Shown here: positions 38,894-47,192 of the stretch, in pieces
Layout: the number at the start of each line of letters is the position of its first letter
How positions within the stretch are numbered: position 1 is the stretch's first letter
Assembly: GCF_014193845.1 (NCBI RefSeq)
Contig: NZ_JACHZX010000005.1
Coordinates: 186,001-250,000 of the forward strand
Length of the DNA: 64,000 bases
Direction of reading: 5' to 3'
Source: Sphingomonas sp. BK345
GTDB taxonomy: Bacteria > Pseudomonadota > Alphaproteobacteria > Sphingomonadales > Sphingomonadaceae
Translations under genes and position numbers: made by a program
Notes under the pieces: model-generated
The model's input: the letters and a program-made list of their open reading frames with translations, nothing else
The model's database searches: none
What the model was told of the DNA's origin: nothing

Positions 38894-41410
38894 GTGTCTC
38901 CAGCCATCTCTATCGGCCCCGCCCGACGGCGAGCCCTCGTCGTCCATGGGGGTAAAACATTGATCTCGATATTCTTGGCGGCAGCGATGTCGTCGACCGC
39001 CATCGTCGCGCCCGGAGCCGACGCCAGCGAACCGCCGAGCACGTCGGCGCCGGACACGGTCACCACCGGCGTCGCCAGGGGGCGCGACCGGCTCGACAGC
39101 GCCACCTCTACCAGCAGCCTCAGGGCCGCCGACGTCGAGAAGCTGGCGCCGCGCTCGGTCGCCGACCTGCTGCGCGACATTCCCGGCATCCGCTCCGAAG
39201 CATCGACGGGCGAGGGCCTGGTGAGCCTCAGCGTGCGCGGCCTGCCGCTCGCCTCGTCGGGGATCAAGTTCGTCCAGCTCCAGGAGGACGGCCTGCCCGT
39301 GCTCGAGTTCGGCGACATGCAGGGGCTCGGCGCCGACGGGATGGTGCGCGCCGACCTCAACCTCGCGCAGGTGGAAGTGATCCGCGGCGGCTCGGCCTCG
39401 ACCTTCGCCTCCAACTCGCCGGGTGGGCTGGTCAACTTCATTTCCAAGACCGGTGAGATCGAGGGCGGCGCGGTCGCGCTGACCGCCGGGCTCGACTATG
39501 GCCAGTATCGCATCGACGCCGACCAGGGCGGCCAGCTCGGCGACACATGGCGCTACCATATCGGCGGCTACTACCGTCGCGGCGAGGGGCCGCGCACCGC
39601 GGGCTATGACGCGCAGCGCGGCGGCCAAGTGAAGCTCAGCCTCACCAAGACCTTCGATGGCGGCTATGTACGGCTGTACGGCAAGTATCTCGACGATCGC
39701 ACGCCCTTCTACGACGTCGTGCCGATGCGCGCGACCGGGTCCGAGCGGCATCCGGCGCCGCGTCCCGTGGCGAGCTTCGACATCGGCTCGGGGGTGCTGC
39801 TGTCGCGCTCGATCCGCGACGTGCTCGTGCTCGACAGTACAAATCAGCCGGCACGGCACGACGTTGGCGACGGCCAGCGCACGCGCTCGCTCAGTGGCGG
39901 AGTCGAGGCGCAGATCGACGTGGCCGACTGGACGGTGACCGAGCGGTTCCGCGTCAGCAGCGTCTCGGGCGCGCTGGTAAGCCCGTTTGCGACCATGTTC
40001 CTGCCGGCCGCGCGCGCTGCGAGCCTCGCCGGTGTCGGCGGGCAGCTGTCCTATGCCAACGGGCCGCTCGCGGGCCAGGTGATCGCCGATCCCGCTAGCC
40101 TGAACGGCAACGGGCTCGTCGGCCTGCTCAGCATCCTCGACCTGCGCATTCGCGACTACGGCAATGTCACCAGCGACACGCGCGCCAGCCGTGCCGTGCG
40201 CATGGGCGAGGGCGAGCTAACGCTGACCGGCGGCTTCTACGCGGCGCGCCAGATGCTCGACCGCGACACTCTTTGGAGCACGATGCTCTCCGACGTGCGC
40301 GGCGACGGCAAGGCGGCGCTGGTCGACCTCAGCACCGCGACCGGCGCGCGGCTGACCGACAAGGGCGTGCTCGCCTATCAGTTCACGCCGCTGGCGGGGA
40401 AGCGACGGCGGAGCATGGACCTCGACTATGCCGTCAACGCGCCCTTCGCCTCGGTCAACTACCATGTCGGCGCGGTCGCGATGGGCGGGAGCCTGCGCTA
40501 CGACACGGGGAGTGCCAGTGGCCGCCTATATGGCTCGGACCTCGGCGGCGGGCGCATCGCCACCGTGACGCGTGACATCGACGGTGACGGCCGCATCTCC
40601 GCGCCAGAGACCAAGGTCGGCATCACGCCGCTGACCTCGCCAGCGCCACTCGAGTATACCTACCATTATCTGTCCTATTCGACCGGCATCAACTGGCACC
40701 TCGCCGAGCCGTTCGCGCTGTTCGCGCGCTACAGCCGCGGCGCACGCGCCAACGCGGATCGCCTGCTGTTCAGCCCCATCGTCGACTCGGTGACCGGCGC
40801 GCTGGCGCTGCCGCGAGCCGCCTATGACCCGGTGCGCCAGGCCGAGGTGGGGGCCAAGTTCCGGCAGGACGGGCTGACCTTCAACGTCACCGGTTTCTGG
40901 GCGACGGCGCAAGACAGCAATACCGATCAGGTGACGACCGAGCCGATCGAGCGCGACTATCAGGCGCACGGCATCGAGCTGGAGGGCGGGGTGCGGCACG
41001 GCATCTTCGCCTTCAATGGCGGCGCGACGCTGACTCACGCCGAGATCACGCGCGACGCGGTCAACCCGCACTTCGAGGGCAACACGCCGCGCCATCAGGC
41101 CAAGCTGACCTTCCAGGCGACGCCGCAGCTCGTCACCGAGCGGTTCAGCCTGGGCGCGGTGTTCATCGGCACCACCGGCAGCTACGCGCAGGACAACGAC
41201 CTGCTGCGCATACCCGGCTATGTCACCACCGGCGCCTTCGTGCAGGTGCGTGCGGCCGAGCGGCTGTCGCTCGGACTGAACGCGAGCAACCTGTTCGACG
41301 TGACCGCGATCAGCGGCTTCGACGACGCGGCGATCCCGCCGAGCGGGATCCTGCGCGCGCGCGTGCTCAACGGGCGGACGGTGTCGGCGACGGCGCGGCT
41401 CGACTTCTGA
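38894..41410 (+). CDS. TonB-dependent outer membrane receptor
   Basis: This 838-residue receptor has a signal region ending GADAS, a plug domain (about residues 68-190, with SVADLLRDIPGIRSE, VSVRGLP and VEVIRGGSASTFASNSPGGLVNFI), and a 22-strand barrel ending in the terminal Phe of SATARLDF. The reading starts at GTG 38894. A TTG at 38960, seven bases after GGGGG, gives a neater signal peptide and may be the true start. An EF-hand-like loop DIDGDGRISAPE lies in an extracellular segment (about 563-574), as in many sphingomonad receptors. The ligand (siderophore or sugar) cannot be told. It is monocistronic. Confidence 0.92.
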   Translation: MSPAISIGPARRRALVVHGGKTLISIFLAAAMSSTAIVAPGADASEPPSTSAPDTVTTGVARGRDRLDSATSTSSLRAADVEKLAPRSVADLLRDIPGIRSEASTGEGLVSLSVRGLPLASSGIKFVQLQEDGLPVLEFGDMQGLGADGMVRADLNLAQVEVIRGGSASTFASNSPGGLVNFISKTGEIEGGAVALTAGLDYGQYRIDADQGGQLGDTWRYHIGGYYRRGEGPRTAGYDAQRGGQVKLSLTKTFDGGYVRLYGKYLDDRTPFYDVVPMRATGSERHPAPRPVASFDIGSGVLLSRSIRDVLVLDSTNQPARHDVGDGQRTRSLSGGVEAQIDVADWTVTERFRVSSVSGALVSPFATMFLPAARAASLAGVGGQLSYANGPLAGQVIADPASLNGNGLVGLLSILDLRIRDYGNVTSDTRASRAVRMGEGELTLTGGFYAARQMLDRDTLWSTMLSDVRGDGKAALVDLSTATGARLTDKGVLAYQFTPLAGKRRRSMDLDYAVNAPFASVNYHVGAVAMGGSLRYDTGSASGRLYGSDLGGGRIATVTRDIDGDGRISAPETKVGITPLTSPAPLEYTYHYLSYSTGINWHLAEPFALFARYSRGARANADRLLFSPIVDSVTGALALPRAAYDPVRQAEVGAKFRQDGLTFNVTGFWATAQDSNTDQVTTEPIERDYQAHGIELEGGVRHGIFAFNGGATLTHAEITRDAVNPHFEGNTPRHQAKLTFQATPQLVTERFSLGAVFIGTTGSYAQDNDLLRIPGYVTTGAFVQVRAAERLSLGLNASNLFDVTAISGFDDAAIPPSGILRARVLNGRTVSATARLDF

Positions 41411-41437
41411 GCCGGTGGCGGGGGTGGCGCGGCCGCG

Positions 41438-41950
41438 TCATCCCCGCTCGACCGCGCTGCGCGGCCCGGCGGCGAGCAGCTGATCCAGGGAGACGGGCTC
41501 GAAACCGTGCACGTCGACGCCCACGTCATGCTGGCGCTTCATCGGCGCGAGCCGACCGTGGCTGTGGCCGTGCAGGTTGATCGCGCCGCGGTGCTGCCCG
41601 TTCCAGCTGCGGAAAGGGTAGTGGCCGAGTACCAGCTTGCGTCCGTCGAGCTCGAGCTCGGCATAGTCGCCGACGCTCGCCCAGCCCGGTGCCGCGAGCG
41701 TCGCCGCGGGATCGTTGTTGCCGCGCAGCAGGTGCTTGGTCCCGTTCAGCCGGGCCAGCAGCGGCGCCACCGCCTCGGCGCGGCGCGCGACATCGCCGAG
41801 GTGCCAGACCGTGTCCGCGGGCGCGACCGTGGCGTTCCAGCGCTCGACCAGCAGCGCGTCCATCGCCGCCACGTCGGGGAAGGGGCGGCGCCAGATGTTG
41901 ATCGTGCGGTGGTCGCTGAAGTGCGTGTCGGCGGTGAACCAGATTGTCAT
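41438..41950 (-). CDS. Small calcineurin-like metallophosphoesterase
   Basis: This 170-residue enzyme has the dimetal site spread over FTADTHFSDHRTI (residues 4-16), WHLGDVARR (about 50-58), LLRGNND (about 75-81), LGHYPFRSW and HGHSHG. Such YfcE-like or phage-type phosphoesterases are usually phosphodiesterases; the substrate is unknown. Its ATG overlaps the stop of the radical SAM gene (ATGA), so the two are co-translated. It converges on the TonB receptor gene. Confidence 0.88.
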   Translation of the reverse strand: MTIWFTADTHFSDHRTINIWRRPFPDVAAMDALLVERWNATVAPADTVWHLGDVARRAEAVAPLLARLNGTKHLLRGNNDPAATLAAPGWASVGDYAELELDGRKLVLGHYPFRSWNGQHRGAINLHGHSHGRLAPMKRQHDVGVDVHGFEPVSLDQLLAAGPRSAVERG

Positions 41951-43029
41951 GTCCAGTAGAGCAGCCGCGCGGCGGGTAGCGCCGTCGCCAGCTTCGCCTC
42001 GAAGAAGGCGCGCAGGGCGCGCATCGTCGCGGCGTCGTACACCTGCTTCTCGCCGCCGAACTTGGTCCGCTTGGTGGCGCGATCCTGCCCGCTCATGTCG
42101 AGCGACGAGCCGGGATACCAGCTCTCCAGCACCGTGCGCGACGTGGCGGTGTAGCGGTGCGTGATCAGCTCGACGGTGAGGTCGAGCCCGGGCGCGCCCG
42201 CCAGCGCGGCGGCGGCATCGTCGATCAGCGTGCCATAGGCGCTCTCCCAGCCCGGCGCGGCGATGATCGGCGCGATTGTGAGGCCGACGGGATAGCCGGC
42301 GTCCGCCATCAGCCGCAGCGCGCGCAGCCGCGCCGCGACCGGCGCGGTGCCGCCCTCGAAGCGCGCGAAGGCGGTCGGGTTGATCGAGGCGCGCATCCGC
42401 GTGTGGCCGCCGTGGTCGAGCGCGAGCAGCGGGGCAACATCGGCGAATTTGGTGGTGAAGCGCAGCTGCGCCTCGGCCTTCCAGCGTCCGAACCAGGCGA
42501 TCGCGACCGAGAGCGATCCGGTCAGCGGCTCCAGCGCGAGCGGGTCGGTATAGCAGGACGCCTCGAAGGTGGTGCCCTCGCCGGCGCGGGCGCGCTGGCG
42601 CGAGGTGACGGTGCCGCGCCCGAGATGATCGGGCAGCACCGCCAATATCTCCTCCAGATTGGCGTAGACCCGCGTTATCGGCGGCCCCTGCAGTGAGCCG
42701 GCGAGATAGCAGTAGCTGCAATGCGCCGGACAGCCCTCGGCGAGGTCGACGCGCCAGTCGGCGCTGGGCGCGATCGGCTGGAGCCGTCGCTTGGAGGGCG
42801 GCGCGACGGTCACCGCCAGCGTCGCCTTCGCCGCGGCATAGGCGCGGCGCGGATCGTCCGGCAGGTCGAGCGCGAGCCGGTCACCGGGCAGCTCGATCAC
42901 GTCGACGCCCGCGGCGCCCGCGCGCGCGGCGATCGCGCGGCCGTGGGCGAAGCCGCGCGCGGCGCGCGTGATCAGCAGCCGGCGCGGGCGCCAGACGACG
43001 GGGCGGGGAAGGTCTGTCGCGAGCGCCAC
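41947..43029 (-). CDS. Radical SAM protein related to spore photoproduct lyase (PA0069-like)
   Basis: This 360-residue protein has the radical-SAM iron-sulfur motif CPAHCSYCYLAG (Cys x3 Cys x2 Cys, about residues 99-110). The surroundings (WRVDLAEGCPAHC, FEASCYTDPLALEPLTGSL, LRFTTKFADVAPLL, RMRASINP) match the SPL-like PA0069 family of non-sporulating bacteria. True spore photoproduct lyase repairs thymine dimers in spores; the function of PA0069-type proteins is not known. An N-terminal 85-residue extension precedes the barrel. It overlaps the metallophosphoesterase gene by four bases. Confidence 0.88.
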   Translation of the reverse strand: MALATDLPRPVVWRPRRLLITRAARGFAHGRAIAARAGAAGVDVIELPGDRLALDLPDDPRRAYAAAKATLAVTVAPPSKRRLQPIAPSADWRVDLAEGCPAHCSYCYLAGSLQGPPITRVYANLEEILAVLPDHLGRGTVTSRQRARAGEGTTFEASCYTDPLALEPLTGSLSVAIAWFGRWKAEAQLRFTTKFADVAPLLALDHGGHTRMRASINPTAFARFEGGTAPVAARLRALRLMADAGYPVGLTIAPIIAAPGWESAYGTLIDDAAAALAGAPGLDLTVELITHRYTATSRTVLESWYPGSSLDMSGQDRATKRTKFGGEKQVYDAATMRALRAFFEAKLATALPAARLLYWT

Positions 43030-43176
43030 CCTGGGCGAACGAGCCGGGACCCGCAGGGTTCAGCCTAAATTCGAAGATGTTACGGCTGATGACCCCAAGC
43101 GGCGCCGCGCGATTGCGCCGGGCATCGAGGTGCCTTAATCGACTGGCACAGTGACTCGTTGAGGACGCCTGCCCTG

Positions 43177-45249
43177 ATGACTTCGAAGATCCTGCTGGGA
43201 CTCTCGCTCGTAAGCTCCCTCGCCGCGACGCCGCTGACGGCCCAGACCCGACCGGCCACCGCCCCCGCGCCGGCTACCGCGGCCGCGTCAGCCGGCCCGC
43301 GCTACGGCGCGTTCGGCGTCGACCTGACCGCGCGTGACACCGCGGTGAAGCCCGGCGACGACTTCTGGACCTATGCCAACGGCCAGTGGGACAAGACCAC
43401 GCCGATCGCGGCCGACCGCCAGTCCGCCGGCCCAGCGGTGGTGCTGAGCGACGAGGCCGAGCTCCAGGTCCGCCGCATCCTGGAGGAGGCGACCAGCGAT
43501 CCCGCCGCGATCGGCCCCGCGGCGCCGCAGATCGGCGCACTCTATGCCAGCTTCATGGACCAGGCCGCGATCGAGCGCGCCGGCACAGCGCCACTCGCGC
43601 CCTATTTCGCCAAGATCGACGCCGCGCGCGACCGCGCGCAGCTCCAGCGCCTGTTCGCCACCGTCGGCTATGCCTCTCCCGTCGAGATCGGCCAGCTGCC
43701 CGACCCGTCCGACCCGACGCGCTACGTCGCCAACTGGGGGCAGGGCTCGCTCGGCATGGGCGGGCGCGACTATTACCTGCTGACCGGCGCCAAGTACGAC
43801 GCCTATCGCGCCGCCTACCGCCGCTATATCGAGCAGGTGCTGACGCTCGCCGGGATCAGCGACGCGGCGGCGCGCGCCGATCGGATCGTCGCGCTGGAGA
43901 CCGCGATGGCGAAGGTGCAATGGTCGCCGGTCGAGCAGCGCGACCTCGCCAAGATGCTCAAGCCAATGACGGTCGCGCAGCGCCGCGCGCTCGCACCGGA
44001 GTTCGATTTCGCCGCGATGGAGACGACGGCGGGCTATCGCAACCAGCCGGTGCTGATCGTCAGCGACGACACCGCGCTGACCGCGCTGGGCAAGATCTTC
44101 GCCGCGACGCCGGTGAGCACCTGGCAGGACTGGATGAAGTTCCGCCTCGCCTCGAGCCAGGCCGCGGTGCTGCCCAAGGCGTTCGACGATGCCAGCTTCG
44201 CTTTCTATGGCAGGACGCTGAGCGACCAGCCCGAGCAGCGCGCACGGTGGAAGCGTGGCGTGGCGCTGGTCAACGGCGCGATGGGCGAGGCGGTCGGCAA
44301 GGTCTATGTCGCGCGCTTCTACCCGCCCGAGAGCGAGGCCAAGATGGCCGAGCTGATCAAGAACCTGCGGGGCGCCTATCGCGAGCGGATCGAGGGCAAC
44401 AGCTGGATGGATGCCGCGACCAAGCAGGCCGCACTGGCCAAGCTGGCCGCGTTCGAGCCGCGCACCGGCCACCCTGCGACGTACATCGACTATTCGTCAC
44501 TCAAGGTCGTGCGCGGCGATCCGCTCGGCAACAACATGCGCGCGGCCGAGTTCGAGCATCAGCTCGATCTCAGCCGCTTTCCCAAGCCGGTCGATCGCAG
44601 CCTGTGGGGCATGACGCCGCAGACCGTGAACGCTTACTACGACCCGCTGGCGAACCAGATCACCTTCCCCGCCGCGATCCTGCAGCCGCCCTTCTTCGAT
44701 CCCAAGGCGGACGTGGCGGTGAACTACGGCGCGATCGGCGCGGTGATCGGGCACGAGATGGGGCACGGCTTCGACGACCAGGGCAGCCAATTCTCCGCCT
44801 CGGGCAAGTTCGAGAATTGGTGGACGCCGGCGACCCGCGAGGCTTTCACCAAGCGCACCGGGGTGCTGGTCGGCCATTACGACCAGTATGAGCCGATCCC
44901 GGGCGTGAAGGTGAAGGGCGCGCTGACGCTGGGCGAGAACATCGGCGACCTCGGCGGGATCGAGGCGGCCTATTCGGCGTACCAGCGCTACCAGGCCGAG
45001 CACGGTAAGGCGCCGGTGATCGACGGGCTGACCGGCGACCAGCGCTTCTTCCTGGCCTATGCCCAGGCGTGGCGGAGCAAGATCCGCGAGGGGGCGCTGC
45101 GCGCGCGGCTGCTCACCGACCCGCACTCGCCCGCCTTCTACCGCGTCAACGGCATCGTCCGTAACGTCGACGCCTGGTACGACGCCTTCGCGGTCAAGCC
45201 GGGCGACAAGCTGTACCTCGCGCCCAAGGATCGGGTGAAGATCTGGTGA
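43177..45249 (+). CDS. Secreted M13 (neprilysin-type) metallopeptidase
   Basis: This 690-residue zinc peptidase has an N-terminal signal (MTSKILLGLSLVSSLAATPLTAQ). The N-terminal M13 domain begins with VKPGDDFWTYANGQWDKTTPI, and the catalytic domain has VIGHEMGHGFDDQG (zinc His residues in HExxH, about 528-532), ENIGDLGGIEAAYSAY (third ligand Glu) and the closing FYRVNGIVRNVDAWYDAF, ending KIW. ATG 43177 is used (GAGGACG upstream) rather than a TTG six codons earlier. M13 enzymes cut short peptides; it is probably periplasmic. It stands alone. Confidence 0.95.
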   Translation: MTSKILLGLSLVSSLAATPLTAQTRPATAPAPATAAASAGPRYGAFGVDLTARDTAVKPGDDFWTYANGQWDKTTPIAADRQSAGPAVVLSDEAELQVRRILEEATSDPAAIGPAAPQIGALYASFMDQAAIERAGTAPLAPYFAKIDAARDRAQLQRLFATVGYASPVEIGQLPDPSDPTRYVANWGQGSLGMGGRDYYLLTGAKYDAYRAAYRRYIEQVLTLAGISDAAARADRIVALETAMAKVQWSPVEQRDLAKMLKPMTVAQRRALAPEFDFAAMETTAGYRNQPVLIVSDDTALTALGKIFAATPVSTWQDWMKFRLASSQAAVLPKAFDDASFAFYGRTLSDQPEQRARWKRGVALVNGAMGEAVGKVYVARFYPPESEAKMAELIKNLRGAYRERIEGNSWMDAATKQAALAKLAAFEPRTGHPATYIDYSSLKVVRGDPLGNNMRAAEFEHQLDLSRFPKPVDRSLWGMTPQTVNAYYDPLANQITFPAAILQPPFFDPKADVAVNYGAIGAVIGHEMGHGFDDQGSQFSASGKFENWWTPATREAFTKRTGVLVGHYDQYEPIPGVKVKGALTLGENIGDLGGIEAAYSAYQRYQAEHGKAPVIDGLTGDQRFFLAYAQAWRSKIREGALRARLLTDPHSPAFYRVNGIVRNVDAWYDAFAVKPGDKLYLAPKDRVKIW

Positions 45250-45299
45250 GGGTGGCGGTTTAGCGCACCGCGGAAAGCCGGAGCAGACCCACCCTCCCC

Positions 45300-45395
45300 G
45301 TCATCCCGGCGCAGGCGGGGATCCATAACCGCTGACGTGGCGCCTCTATCGTGAGCGTCAGCGTGTCTGGATCCCCGCCTGCGCGGGGATGACGG
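45300..45395. repeat. Nested inverted repeats, GTCATCCC...GGGATGAC type
   Basis: GTCATCCCGGCGCAGGCGGG with GATCCA (45300-45325) faces TGGATCCCCGCCTGCGCGGG with GATGAC (45368-45393), an almost perfect 26-bp inverted repeat. Inside it CGCTGACG (45330-45337) faces CGTCAGCG (45356-45363). The whole can form a long cruciform. It lies between the M13 peptidase and photolyase genes; the remaining gap holds no gene. Confidence 0.7.
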
Positions 45396-45484
45396 TAAGG
45401 GGCGAGAATGGCGAAGCGAGGGCGCAGCGACGTCCTGGCACCTAACCCACGTTGCTTTCGGGCTACCCGCGCGTTGGCGCTGGC

Positions 45485-47047
45485 ATGACGCTGCTGATCC
45501 CGCTGCTGGGCGACCAGCTCACCCCCTCGCTCGCCAGCCTGCGCGACGTCGACCGCGGCGACGCGGTCGTGCTGATGATGGAGGTGTGGGACGAGGCCAG
45601 CTACGTGCGCCATCACCAGAAGAAGATCGCGCTGATCTTCTCGGCGATGCGCCACTTCGCCGCGGCGCTGCGCGACGATGGCTGGGCGGTCGACTATGTC
45701 GCGCTCGACGCGCCCGGCAACACACAGAGCTTCACCGGCGAGGTCGAGCGCGGCGCCCAGCGTCACCGTGCCAGCGCGATCCGCACCGTCGCGGGCGGCG
45801 AGTATCGCGTCCGCCAGGCGCAGGACGGCTGGGCCGCACGCACCGGCCTGCCGGTCGAGATCCTCGAGGACGACCGCTTCGTCTGCCCGCTGCCCGACTT
45901 CTTCGCCTGGGCACAGCGCTCGCGCGAGAAACGGATGGAGTTCTTCTACCGCGAGATGCGCCGCCGCACCGGGCTGCTGATGGACGCGGACGGCAAACCC
46001 GAGGGCGGCCAGTGGAACTTCGACCACGACAATCGCGCCGGGCCGACCGCCGGGCGCAACTATCCCGCGCCGCTGCGCTTCGCCCCCGACGAGACGACGC
46101 GCGACGTGCTCGCCCTGGTGGCGACGCGTTTCGGCGACCATTTCGGCGCGCTCGAGCCGTTCGCGCTGCCGGTCACCCGAGCGCAGGCGTTGCAGGCGCT
46201 CGATCAGTTCGTCGACGAGGCGCTGCCCGATTTCGGCCGTTACCAGGACGCGATGGTGGCGGGGCAGGACTATCTGTTCCACTCCAGCCTGTCGCTATGC
46301 CTCAATCTCGGGCTGCTCGGACCCGTGGAGGTGTGCGAGGCGGCGGTGCGCGCCTATGAGCGCGGGCGCGCGCCGATCAACTCGGTCGAGGGCTTCGTCC
46401 GCCAGATCATCGGCTGGCGCGAGTATATACGCGGCATGTACTGGTGGGACATGCCCGCGTTCGCCGAGCGCAACGCGTTGGGAGCGACGCGCCCGCTGCC
46501 CGACTTCTACTGGACCGGCGAGACCGACATGCGCTGCCTGGCCGAGGCGGTCGACCAGACCCGGCGAGAGGCCTATGCGCACCACATCCAGCGGCTGATG
46601 GTGCTCGGCAATTTCGCGCTGCTCGCGGGGGTGGCACCGGCGGCGATCTCGGACTGGTTCCTGGTGGTCTATTTCGACGCCTACGAGTGGGTCGAGCTGC
46701 CCAACGTGGTGGGGATGAGCCAGTTCGCCGATGGCGGGGTGATCGCGTCCAAGCCCTATGTCGCGAGCGGCGCCTATATCGACCGCATGTCCGATTACTG
46801 CGGGCGGTGCCGCTACGACGTCAAGAAGAAGACGGGCGAGGGGGCGTGCCCGTTCAACGCGCTCTACTGGGACTTCCTCGCGCGCCACGAGCAGCGGTTC
46901 GCGCGCAACCCGCGGATGCGCAACGTCTATGCGACGTGGCGGCGGTTCGACGACGCGCGCCGGGCCGAGTATCGCGACAGCGCGCGCGCGTTCCTCGAGA
47001 CGCTGGAGCCGGCAGCGCCGGGCTGGGCGCGGGAGCAGACGGCGTAG
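45485..47047 (+). CDS. PhrB-type iron-sulfur photolyase/cryptochrome
   Basis: This 520-residue flavoprotein belongs to the prokaryotic FeS-BCP/CryPro group, whose best known member, Agrobacterium PhrB, is a (6-4) photolyase with a 4Fe-4S cluster and a lumazine antenna. The cluster cysteines are at residues 351 (DMRCLAEAV), 439 and 442 (DYCGRCRYD) and 455 (GACPFNALYW), the same spacing as Cys350/438/441/454 of PhrB. That agreement also supports ATG 45485 as start. Antenna-domain and FAD-domain motifs (INSVEGFVRQIIGWREYIRGMYW, LGNFALLAG, FDAYEWV, YDVKKKTGE) are intact. It is probably a repair enzyme; a light-sensor role is possible. Confidence 0.95.
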   Translation: MTLLIPLLGDQLTPSLASLRDVDRGDAVVLMMEVWDEASYVRHHQKKIALIFSAMRHFAAALRDDGWAVDYVALDAPGNTQSFTGEVERGAQRHRASAIRTVAGGEYRVRQAQDGWAARTGLPVEILEDDRFVCPLPDFFAWAQRSREKRMEFFYREMRRRTGLLMDADGKPEGGQWNFDHDNRAGPTAGRNYPAPLRFAPDETTRDVLALVATRFGDHFGALEPFALPVTRAQALQALDQFVDEALPDFGRYQDAMVAGQDYLFHSSLSLCLNLGLLGPVEVCEAAVRAYERGRAPINSVEGFVRQIIGWREYIRGMYWWDMPAFAERNALGATRPLPDFYWTGETDMRCLAEAVDQTRREAYAHHIQRLMVLGNFALLAGVAPAAISDWFLVVYFDAYEWVELPNVVGMSQFADGGVIASKPYVASGAYIDRMSDYCGRCRYDVKKKTGEGACPFNALYWDFLARHEQRFARNPRMRNVYATWRRFDDARRAEYRDSARAFLETLEPAAPGWAREQTA

Positions 47048-47072
47048 GAACGAGGGCGTTCGCCGAAGCGCC

Positions 47073-47165
47073 GTCCCCCGACGGAGGCCGGGGTCCAGTT
47101 GGGGGGAGGGCAGTGTCACTCATGATGGTCCGCCCAACTGGGCCCCGGCCTTCGCCGGGGAACAG
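47073..47165. repeat. Paired palindromic repeat, second CCCCGG..CCGGGGTCCAG copy
   Basis: CCCCCGACGGAGGCCGGGGT followed by CCAGTTGGGG (47075-47104) faces CCCAACTGGGCCCCGGCC followed by TTCGCCGGGG (47133-47160). The plan matches 32256-32344, including the complementary CCAGTTGGG/CCCAACTGG arms. It lies between the convergent photolyase and TonB receptor genes and could terminate both. Confidence 0.65.
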
Positions 47166-47192
47166 TGGAGCGGGTAGGGGCCCTCTACGAGC

